From assembly GCF_964204645.1 (NCBI RefSeq), contig NC_134032.1, positions 14,068,275-14,132,274 of the forward strand: a DNA stretch of 64,000 nucleotides, in the 5' to 3' direction. Position numbers and translations under genes: made by a program. Under the pieces are notes generated by a model. The model saw only the letters and a program-made list of their open reading frames with translations, made no database searches and was not told the origin of the DNA. The DNA is from Tubulanus polymorphus (Eukaryota; Nemertea; Palaeonemertea; Tubulaniformes; Tubulanidae). Every line of letters begins with the position of its first letter. Within the stretch, counting starts at the first letter, position 1. This document shows positions 36,802 to 48,100 of this stretch, in pieces.

Positions 36802-36872
36802 CGGCTGAACAAAGCTCGCGAACCGTGACAAAATCTGACGTCGTCAGATTTTGTCCGCAAACAGTTCAGCCG
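36802..36872. repeat. Nested hairpin in EF-hand intron 1
   Basis: Inner arms gacaaaatctgac (36827-36839) and gtcagattttgtc (36843-36855) are perfect inverses around a 3-base loop. Outer arms cggctgaac (36802-36810) and gttcagccg (36864-36872) also pair. It is probably a small foldback element. Confidence 0.75.
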
Positions 36873-37026
36873 AGATCCTGGATATAGGGGCGTGGCGTCG
36901 GGAGACAGTGCCGGCTCGGGGATAGTTTACTATTGACAATATCGATCGATAAAAGACGATTAATTTTATATTTTTGAAAATTGACGACCAACAAATCGGA
37001 ACGAACGTCACGCTGTAAAGCGACAG

Positions 37027-37130
37027 CAGCTATTTGTTACAACTTAAAAAGAAGTTTTAACATAACTTCTCACATATCGCGATAAACTGTGCGCTATTTG
37101 TTACAACTTAAGGAGAAGTTTTAGTATAAT
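37027..37130. repeat. Local ~66-bp duplication in EF-hand intron 1
   Basis: The phrase gctatttgttacaacttaa followed by agaagtttta occurs twice, at about 37030 and 37096. Confidence 0.6.
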
Positions 37131-37787
37131 TAATTGGTAATATAATGCGATAGAAGCTACTCATTTTTCAAATTTAGGAGAAATTCTAACATCTCTGGTT
37201 AAAGTGGAAATTAACAACTGATATATATATGGAGCGAGATTTCGAAATGGGAATTGATAATAAGAAAAAAAAAATTCTGAAAATGTTGACATTAGGAGAT
37301 TTTTTTTCACATTTTGAAAGCTACTTTGCGTGTAGGTATCCTAACCATTCCCGTTAAAAAGAGACTAATTAAAATTCTACGGTTAAGCAGTAAGTAACCG
37401 CGCGTTACGGTGGCAGACTGATTGAAGGCGAAATGACTTGCACTTGCAAAATGAAAGCATCGTTTTTGCATGAAAGCATCGTTTTTGCTAGGAAAAAATC
37501 AAGAAACCTTTATTCAAGTTGCTGGAACTATAACTTGTTTAGAATTATCAGCTGGAACATTATACTTAAGAACCAGTGACAATTGTGTTTAAACTCGACC
37601 ATCCAACTATTGTACTTGGATTTTCGATTTCAAAATTAAACCCCCTGATTTGTTCCCGGCAGATGTGACTGCTTGGGTTTGTGAGAGGACTCGGCAAAAC
37701 GGCGATCATATCAACCAATCGAATAAATAAATCCCCTATTTCGAGATCAATAAACTAAAGATAAAAGAATTTGAAACGAATACTCAC

Positions 37788-37897
37788 CGATAAATTCGGA
37801 CAGGCTACAGCTTACTGGACGGTTAGTCAGTCTGGCTCGGAATGGTTAAAACACTACTGCAACAGCGCGGTTTATATCTATACCAGCAATGACGTCA
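37788..37897 (-). promoter_or_regulatory. EF-hand gene promoter: CRE, TATA box and 5' UTR exon
   Basis: On the minus strand a palindromic TGACGTCA (37890-37897) is followed about 14 bases later by tataaacc (tataaa at 37871-37876). The leader exon then runs from about 37845 to a donor g/gtgagta at about 37788. The spacing TATA to start to donor is normal. The perfect CRE suggests cAMP/CREB-type control; this is inference. Confidence 0.65.
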
Positions 37898-37899
37898 CA

Positions 37900-38300
37900 T
37901 GGTGACCGGTCGCAGACGAGTCAAGGCCCGGATAGCGGACGAAAAACACGTCTGACCAAATCGACTTTAATCTGTCTAGAAATAGAACTGGACGTGCCCC
38001 TTTATTCCACGATTTCACTAATCGACAAAACCGATTAAAACTGAGCTCATTTATTGGTGTAATATAATTTATTCCGTGTCCAAACGCGCAATATACATTA
38101 CGTCAGTTAGAAAAAAAAACTTTAGACAAGAAAAGATTGTCTATGCCTGTTAGTAGAATTTACAAATTCAATAATGACGTATTCATCTTTCGATCTATTA
38201 ATGCAATATTTGAATTCGACTTGCGACTTGACACAAAAATCATTTAGTCGATTTAATTTCTTTTCTAATTCAGTTAGTCTTAAATTCGGAGTCGAGGTGC
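37900..38300. other. Spacer upstream of the divergent EF-hand and AGO genes
   Basis: AT-rich DNA without coding potential, lying between the minus-strand EF-hand promoter and the tRNA-like fragment at 38303. Confidence 0.4.
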
Positions 38301-38302
38301 GG

Positions 38303-38410
38303 TGTAGCCGAGTGGTTAGAGCGTCCGGCTCATGGTAAGCCAGATCGTGGTTTCGAGAGGGAGAGGGAGAGGGAGAGGGAGAAGGAGAAGGAGAGGGAGA
38401 GGGCGAGGGA
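38303..38410 (+). mobile_element. tRNA-like SINE head fused to a GA-rich satellite
   Basis: The phrase gtgtagccgagtggttagag is a Pol III A-box region like that of class II tRNAs. It is followed by an anticodon-arm-like part and a damaged B box (gtggtttcgag). The sequence then runs directly into (gagagg)n, about 38356-38410. A truncated SINE with a simple-repeat tail is the likely origin. Confidence 0.55.
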
Positions 38411-38627
38411 GAAGAGAGGGAAATATACAGTGTATACTTTTTAACTCGTTTTTAAACTCCGTTTTCCCCGAGGAATGAACTGTTATTGCATTCAATCATA
38501 TTTGAACTTTATTCATGAGAAATATAACCGGTAGCCCTTTAGCCCATGTCAGCCGGGCCGCCTTAGTGATTTCCAACTATTAATGATCTTTTTTGAAGAT
38601 TAATTTTCGATTGGCGGGTGCATTGTC

Positions 38628-38757
38628 TCCGCGCCTGACTGGTCATGACTAGTGCTAGTCTAAGACCAACTTATCTATAGCAAATCTAACAATTTAACAC
38701 TAGTCTTAAGATTTAAGACCACTTTTAGACTTAAGTCACGACTGTGCAACTGGCCAC
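38628..38757. mobile_element. Foldback MITE (agacttaagaccag family)
   Basis: It contains gactggtcatgactagtgct on the left, gtctaagaccaac inside and ttaagtcacgactgtgcaac plus tggcca on the right. It matches the middle copy at 18381-18522. Confidence 0.7.
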
Positions 38758-38759
38758 TG

Positions 38760-39160
38760 GATCTGCCTTTGGGCTGAAATAGTAAGGGGTAAATAGCATT
38801 AAAAAATGTACGTGAAATGCGGGAACCCGACCCGCCACTTTGTTTTATCCATAACGTGCTGCCCTCTTATCACAAAGTTTGCCTTTTCAAATGGAACGAC
38901 GGTTACGCTTGCGACTCATTCAAATAACATAAAATAAACTTTTTAAACGTTTCAAATATTATTAATCAGCGTATGAAAATACTGTGATATCGAACAGATC
39001 GTTTATTATTACTTAAACTCAAATTCTTGATCGACGGTTTGAGTCGGCGATTAGAAATTTGAATTGAGTCATCCGTGACCACGAGAGGGCGCTGTGAAAA
39101 ACACAAAAGAAACAAGGCATTGCTTGGAATATTATGGGCATAAAATATCGCGCTTTTCTA
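38760..39160. other. Upstream region of the Argonaute gene
   Basis: AT-rich DNA. A CTCF-like ccacgagagggcgctgtg lies at 39079-39096, about 75 bases before the start codon, and so probably in the promoter or leader. No clear TATA box at a fixed distance was identified. Confidence 0.4.
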
Positions 39161-39167
39161 TAAAAAT

Positions 39168-42100
39168 ATGTTTCCAATTGGCCCTGGTAAGTTATTTATT
39201 TCATTGTTCAGACTTTTATCTTTCGAACGAATGTATATAATGTCGGATGGATGCGGGAATTTTCTGAGAAAATGCTCTCCGAAATCGACTCGTAAATTTC
39301 AGCGAGTCCGAGCAGCGACGTGACGCCCGCATATAATCATCATTTTCTCGGAAAAATTAATTCCAAATTTTATCGAAAATATTGGTATCGACACGGAAGC
39401 GTCACCATCCGATTATAGAAAAGAACTAATTCAATATTCATTCCGAATTGACATTATATTTGGAGTATCTAATTTGACCTCGATTTTGTCGGACCCCTCT
39501 GCTTGACTCATTCATTTCTCATTTAGTAATTTACCAATGGTTACTACTATTTGTAGGATTTCAAGTCCCTGGAGCAGGCGGCGGGCCCCCGGGCGCGCCC
39601 GGACAACACGGTAGTCACCTCGGACCTCCGCAACGTTATGGTATGCAACCAGTCGGTACGGGTATTGGGGGTGGTGGTAGCGCGCTAGGTGGCGCTCTCG
39701 GGGGAAATGGGTTAGGAGGAGGAGCTCTCGGAGGAAACGGTCTCGGCGCTGGAGGACTAGGAGGAACAGCTATCGGCGCAGGAGGACTAGGAGGAACAGC
39801 TATCGGAGCTGGCGGACTAGGAGGTGGACTAGGAACTGGAATAGGACCGGCTCCGATTGGTACCGGCCTCGGCGTCATCGGAGGACCAATCACATCTGGA
39901 ACTCAGGAAAATCCGACGTAAGTTTATAGTGTTATCCATCTGACACATTGTTGACACTCACTTGCCATAAGTAGAAACCTCAATTGGTTGCTACCCTAAG
40001 GTTGATGTTGTTACAACATCAACTTCTGCGGCAACCAGTTGTACTAGACGCTAGTGACACCCGTTGTATCTTCACTGATGACACTTGTATAACGCTTATT
40101 TATTTTATTTTCTAGCGCGGCTCAGTTGATGGAGTTTCAGTGTCCCGCCCGTCCAAACCATGGCACAGACGGGCGCCCGATCATGTTGAGGGCCAATCAT
40201 TTTCAAGTGCATATGCCCAAAGGGTTCATACATCATTATGATATTTCTATAACACCCGATAAATGCCCTAGAAGAGTCAACAGGTGCGTTTATCAATCTT
40301 CTCTCCGTGTATTTGCTCCACTTATACGCAAATCGTGACATTCTGAGCCGTCCCTTATCCTTGTAAAAAAATCCCCCTCTTTGATACGCGATTCTGAAAA
40401 TTTCATTTCGGTTTTCTTCTTTCCAGAGAAATAATAGAAACGATGGTTCAAGCTTACGCCCAAAAAATATTTCATGGCCAGAAACCGGTTTTCGACGGGC
40501 GTAAAAATCTCTACAATCGAGATCCGCTACCAATCGGACGAGAACGGGTCAGTTTTTACACAAACAGGGTTTCCAGCGGTCCTTTCAAGTACTTCTTTGT
40601 CCTGCTTTTGGAAAATGTTTGGACAAACATCATCTTTGTCCTTATTTTTGACTAAGTCCTTCCTTTGGATGAAGAAGTCCTTCCAAATTTCAAGTTTTGA
40701 CACAAACCTCATTGGGTATAGTTGATTTAACTTTGAAACAACTCAAAAAAATTTTAAAATTGTGGTTTGTTACTGGCTCACTAGAATTCTGACTCTTAAA
40801 TTGAGATTCTGAATTAGAATTTTTTGTGTCTAGTTGTTCTTGCTGGTGACGAGTAGCACAAGGAACCTCTTGATAAGAAACAGCCCTCACTGAGGATATC
40901 TTATAATTTTATTTGGAAATTTGAATTTTTGGTGTCTTGTTGTTCTTGCTGGTGATGAGTAGCACAAGGAACCTCTTGATAAGAAATAGCCCTCACTAAG
41001 GATATCTTATAATTTTATTTGGAAATTTGAATTTTTGGTGTCTTGTTGTTCTTGCTGGTGACGAGTGACACAAGGAACCTCTTGATAAGAAAACAGCCCT
41101 CACTGAGGATATCTTAAAATCAATGAATGAATCACAGAATTTTTGGTCAAGGATGGGGGAGATATCGGGAAATTTCGGATTCCTTGATCCGTAAGAATTG
41201 TTGTTATATATTTGTAAAATATTGTTTTTAAGGTTGATTTAGAGGTAACTCTTCCCGGAGAAGGCAATAAAGATCGCGTATTTAAAGTATCTATAAAGTG
41301 GGTCGCGCAGGTCAGTCTTTACGCGTTGGAAGAAGGATTAGAGGGTAAAGTTCATCAGATTCCTTTCGATGCGATACAAGCCCTCGACGTAGTGATGCGC
41401 CATCTACCGAGCATGACGTAAGTTAAGGATATTATAGTACATACTAATGTTGAATCCAATCCCACAATTATTGTCCCATACAATCTGGTAGATTGTACAG
41501 GGATTTGTGGGCAGGTCAGGGAAAGTCGATAGGAATTATATCCCCAATACGGCCTTCTGAAAATCTATTTAAGATTTCAAATTGCCTGTTGTCACATGCC
41601 CCAAGATGAGATTGAAGTGTTTTGAATTGATGTTTCAAGACATTCACATTAGGGGTCGGTTCCGCAGTCACGACTTAGACTTAGGTCCAGTCTAAGACCA
41701 TTTCAGGTCTATAGTCAATATAACAATTTAAGACCAGTGTTAATATTTTAAACCACTTTTGGACTTAAGTTTCGGGCCATAGGTGGTGTTGTTAGTCAGT
41801 TCATTATTCATGCACCAGGTGGCCGTGTTGTTTGAATATTGATTATTTTTTGTTTGTTGCAGCTACACCCCAGTTGGACGGTCATTTTTCTCTGCGCCGG
41901 AGGGTTACGATCACCCGCTAGGTGGCGGTAGAGAGGTCTGGTTCGGTTTTCATCAAAGCGTTCGTCCGTCTCAATGGAAAATGATGCTCAATATCGACGG
42001 TAAGTCAGTCGATTATTTTGGAGTCCCATTTATTTTTACTGATTACGTCGGAAACTTTTCCCCAAATTTAGTTTAAAAGTCTTATTATTTCATATCTCGA

Positions 42101-45100
42101 GATGTCAATAATCATGGTTCCCACAGTACAGGAAATCAGGGGAAAACTTTCAAAATCATATTTCCATTTTACACTTGATGTAGCATTTGTCAAGGGAAAC
42201 TTTATTCACCAATTTTACTTGAAAATCACCTTGATCAATCCGTCACCACTCGTTGACGTCAGTCCCTCTATTACGATGGTATCTGTTGATTTCCATTTGA
42301 AAAAATCACTCGCAAAAAAATTGTAAAATTTTAAACTCATCTGACTGTTGGAACAATAGATGGGTCTTGCTTTTGATTTCAATAAAACTTTCTTGAATGA
42401 AATATTCTGTTTATCTCAAATGTTCACAATACTCTTGATACATCGATGAGGGAGGGGAAGAGATGATATATCAATGATGATCTATAGAGATGATATATCA
42501 ATGATGATCCATAGAGATGATATATCAATGATAACGAGAGATGATATATCGATGATGATAATAATAATAATAATGCGAGAGATGATATATCGATGATGAT
42601 ATTGCGAGAGATGATATATCGATGATGTATCGATGATGATAATGCGATAGATGATATATCGATGATGATAATGAAGAGGGATGATATATCGATGATGGTA
42701 ATGCTAGAGATGATATATCAATGATGATAATGAGAGATGATATATCGATGATGATAATGCGAGAGATGATATATCGATGATGATAATGCTAGAGATGATA
42801 TTCGTTGTTGTGTGTGTTTCAGTTTCGGCGACTGCGTTTTATAAAGCTCAACCTGTAATTGAGTTCATGTGCGAAGTGTTAGATATCCATGACATAAACG
42901 AACAAAGACGTCCTTTAACTGATTCGCAAAGAGTCAAATTCACTAAAGAAATCAAAGGTATGCGTTTATGTTTATTTAAAGAAGAATGATTTTGAATGGA
43001 AAAATATTCTTTATGGATGCTTGGTTCGTGGGGTTGAAACTGGTTGGGGTTGAGTTAAGACCGTCTTTAGAAATATACCCAGATACCATAGTCATAGGCT
43101 TAGGCTTAAGACCAGTCTAAGCTCATTTGGGTTCTTAAACGAATCTAACATGATACCAGTCTTGAGATTTAAAACCACTTATGGACTTGAAGACTGTGAG
43201 GCTGGTTCCTTGATAAGAATTTCATTCAAGGTGTTAAATGATGGAAACAAACTGATTTTAATGTTAGTCAAATTTGTCATTTTAGAGTCAAAACTGTCGA
43301 CTATCGACCAGGTCTATAAACCCAAAGAATCATTGAGCGTTGAATTTTGTTTGTAGGTTTGAAAGTTGAGATCACACATTGCGGAACAATGAAACGTAAA
43401 TACCGAGTTTGTAACGTTACTAGGCGACCGGCGCAGACGCAATCATTCCCGTTACAACTCGAGTCGGGACAAACGGTCGAATGTACCGTTACTAAATACT
43501 TCCATGAACGATATAAAATGAAACTACAGTAAGTTGTTGCACTAACGCCTTCAGGCAGCTTAGAATACCAGTCTAGTAAATACAGGACCGAGTTCAGCGG
43601 GAACTGTTCCTGACCTCCACTGTCACTAGAATAAACAAGGGGTGAAAGATTTGAAATTAATTACTGGTATTTGAATTCTATAATGAGTCAAACTTAACCA
43701 GTTACAGTGAAACAGTTACAGGATCCCTGACTTGCAGTTGCTGTAGTTGATTATTAAGTTAATGTGCAGTGGATAGTTGTAATAGGGACAATTAAACGTC
43801 CATTGTTTTTAGCACAGTATTAACAGACGGTTTTCCGACCAACTTTTTGAGCAACAGGTTCCACTTCCACAGTTGTTAGAGTTAACTTTTGAGTTGATTA
43901 GTTCATTTTGATAAGTTATTTAAACACAACTGTGGAACTGGATCCTGAATTCACAGTTTACTCAAACTCACATCTGTGGAACTGGGTCCTGAGCTCTTAT
44001 ATGGTCCAGATTTGTAATAGCTTAAAAATTAAACTTTGAAAAAATCTCAATATGAAATTAACTCACTAAGATGTTCAAACATAACTGTATTACACCGTCC
44101 AGGGTTGTTAATTTATATTTATCCATCCGTCTCAGGTTTCCGTATCTGCCGTGTTTACAAGTGGGTCAGGAACAGAAACACACATATTTACCGTTAGAAG
44201 TTTGTAACGTTGTCGGAGGCCAACGTTGTATCAAAAAACTCACCGACATGCAGACGTCAACAATGATCAAAGCGACGGCGCGATCCGCTCCCGATCGTGA
44301 AAAAGAGATTAATAGTTTGGTAAGTTTATCGCCAGGTGACGTGGGTAACGTGGATCCACTTGTGACGGGTTAGATGAGCGTTCCGTAAGATACTTTCAAT
44401 TCTATGAGTGCCCCGTTTATCTAAAGGCACTTCAGAAGGTTAAAATGTTGACCGAAAAGAAACATGAAGGGGCAGAATTTTAATGAAATTTTTTCTGCCC
44501 TTTCCTTATTAATTTCCTACAATTCTGGAAATGGGAATTAGTAATCAACCACGAAAATTCCCATTTGCCCTGAAGTATACGAACCCTGATTACTGAAAAG
44601 CAGCCCCTCGGTGTGCTTTGCCCTGATGCCGACGAAGTGGTATGGAAATATAGGTCTTGTGGCTGTGCTACGCCATAATATTCACATGGTGGTCAAACAC
44701 GATCAATGATTTACACGTTAGGCCCTCAAAATTTATAAACCGACAGATTATTTACTTGCGTTGTTCTGTACAGGGAGTCTCCAGCAATAATGTTTAGTAA
44801 ACTATGACTTCACTTTCGACCCCTATCTACGGGCGCGTTTTACTCTAAATTGCTATTTTTCGCTCTCGATTTTCAGGTGAAAAAAGCAAACTTCAATTCC
44901 GATCCACATTTACAAATGTTCGGAGTCAGCATTAACACGGCAATGACTGAAGTTCAAGGTCGAGTGCTACCCGCTCCGAAACTGCAGTACGGAGGACGAG
45001 TAAGTGACAGCAGTCCGTCGCTTAGCAACGCTGATTAGCGGTTTAGTTATCGCTATTGAATTTTAACGTTTTTTCTCAACAGCAAACTCGAGCTCAGGCT

Positions 45101-48100
45101 GTTCCGAATCAAGGCGTCTGGGACATGAGGGGTAAACAGTTTTTCAGCGGGATAGAAATTCGAGTTTGGGCGATCGCTTGTTTCGCGCCTCAGAGGACGG
45201 TCAGAGAGGATGCGCTGAGGTAGGATTCAAAAGTTTATACAAAATCCAAACCCAAGAGTTTTCCTTTTAAAGAGTACCTTTAAAGAGTACCATTTAAGTT
45301 TCCCCGTAGTTTAGAGAAATTCGTTCATTTACCACTGGGGGGGTATCTTAGTCAGGAAATTTCTGGTCAGGTGATATTTTAAGATTCCCTGATCTGTAAG
45401 AATACTGATTTTAAACAGTTTTTCACTTATAAATAATAAACGGTAAAATTCATCATGTGTCTCCTGATCCTCCCTCCCTCTCTTGACTTAAACAGGGTCC
45501 CTACAACTCGTTGAATCCTTGAAAACTCCTTGATTTTTGAATATATTTTTCAAGGTCCTTGAAAATCCTTTAATTTTGAGAAATATCCATAAACTCCTTG
45601 AAATTCCTTAAATTCTGGGAAAGTCCTATTAAAAATTTTCAAAAGGTTCTTTTCAGAAGACAGTGTATTCTATTATTCTTCATTGTGTGACTTGTGAGTG
45701 AAAGTTGTTTCACTTTGAGATTTAAAACATTTAAACATGTAAAACCAAAACGGCACACACAACAACTGATCAAAATTCGAGAAAAACATGGATTTTGTTT
45801 TTGAATTTTCGACTTTTTTTCCTTATATATGACCGCGAAAACCTCCTTGAATTTTGAAAATTATTCCTTGTAAATTCCTTGAAAAGTCCTTGAATTCTGG
45901 ATACCAGGAATTGTAGGAACCTTGTTAAAGACATGTTGATGTAGAGTGTATATGTAATGATGATATTTTCCGCGTTGCAGGAATTTCACGCAGCAGCTAC
46001 AGAGGATCTCAAACGATGCCGGAATGCCGATAGTCGGGCAGCCGTGTTTCTGTAAATACGCGACCGGACACGACCAGGTCGAGCCGATGTTCCGATTTCT
46101 CAAAAATACGTACGCCGGTTTACAACTGATCGTCGTCGTGTTGCCGGGTAAAACACCCGTCTACGGTACGTACGTCTGCACAAACTGTTTCTAGATCCTC
46201 TCAATCGTCTGCTCAAACTGTTTCTAGATCCTCTTAATCGCCTGCTCAAACTGTTTCTAGATCCTCTTAATCATCTGCTCAAACTGTGTCTAGATCCTCT
46301 TAATTCATTGTTTCTAGATACTCTTCATTCACAGACATTCTGTCTGCCTGGTAAATTTGCCTAAATTAGTTTTTAGATTCCCATTAATTTGTTTGAAGTT
46401 AGAATAGCCTACATGGTGGTGCCACTTACGGCAGAATGCGGCCACCCTCGTCTAGTATCAATCATGCTCAAAATGATAATATCTGGATCTCCTTAACAGA
46501 TGAATTTGCAGGTGAAATGAGTTTCTAGGTCGCTGACTAATTTTTAGAGATTTCCCTTTTTAACAGCTGAAGTGAAGCGAGTCGGTGATATTCTGATCGG
46601 CATGGCGACACAATGCGTCCAGGCTAAAAACGTCAATCGGACATCTCCGCAAACGCTGTCCAATTTGTGTTTGAAAATCAATGTTAAACTGGGAGGAATC
46701 AACAGCATCTTACTGCCATCTATACGGTAACTGAACCATCCGTCTGCTTGATTCGTCGGTTTGAAAATCGGTTGAGTTTGAAATTTGAATTATTTCCTTG
46801 TAGTCCACGAATCTTCAATGAGCCGATTATATTCCTCGGAGCTGACGTAACTCATCCTCCGGCTGGAGATACCTCCAAACCTTCTATAGCAGCTGTGAGT
46901 ATTATCTACCTACCTACTCTCCCTCACTGCTACAATCAATGGATTGGTCCAAATTTGTCTCACCTCAGCTGTAAATGAAATAGAATATTTGGTTGTTGAT
47001 TGTAGGTTGTTGGTAGTATGGACGCTCATCCTAGTCGTTACTCGGCAACCGTGCGTCTGCAGCCGCATAGACAGGAGATAATACAAGATCTGACGGCGAT
47101 GGTTCGCGAATTATTGATCCAGTTTTACAAATCGACCCGGTTTAAACCGAACCGGATTATCATATATCGAGATGGAGTCAGCGAAGGCCAGTTCCAACAG
47201 GTAATCATCTAGAGTGGTTTAAACCGCCGGTCGTCGCCGGTCTCGTCTATCCAGGGCTTCATGGGTTCGAATCCCCGGTGGCGACAGAGTTTCTCGATCG
47301 AAGGTTCTTCTCGGGGCTCTTCTCATTTGGGTAAAAGAAACATCGCACCCACTACTAATGATATCCTGTGTTGCGCTCAGTGGGTTGAGGGAATTGAAAA
47401 AAAAAAATTAATAAGAATCTAATAACAAAATCATCGAAAATCATGCAAATTCTTTGGCGTTGAAAAAATTTTAAATAAATAGAGTTTAACTTGCTGAAGT
47501 CATTGTAATTGTAAATAGTCGATCTATCCAACATTATGTTGATGACCTATTGTAAGTGAATTGGAAAAACAAATTGGGATAATTTGAGTGCAAATTGGGA
47601 CTCAAAAACGAGACAGATTCAATAATGGGATGACCTACCTGATGATGAAATTGAATAGATATTGCAGGGTCCGATCTAAGGAATGAAAGCCACTTGCCCG
47701 GGGGGGGCAAGCATATCTGAAATTTTACTTGCCCCTTCCAAAAGCTACTTGCCCTACACAGGCAGTCCAATTGGTGGCACTATCATCCGTTGTATCGAGT
47801 GGGGAATAAGCTTTGAGACATAAGATTGCACTAACCCGGGGACAAGTGATAAATGATAACCTACTTGCCCTGATGAGAATATACTTGTCCCGGGCAATCG
47901 GACAAGTGCTTAGATTGTACCCTGTATTATGTTCGTTAGAAATGTTGATATTTATTTTCATTTGTCGTGTAGGTTTTACAACATGAATTACGAGCTATTC
48001 GAGAAGCATGTATGAAACTTGAGATGGATTATCAGCCGGGTATAACATTTATAGTCGTACAGAAACGTCATCACACAAGACTCTTCTGCGCGGATAGAAA

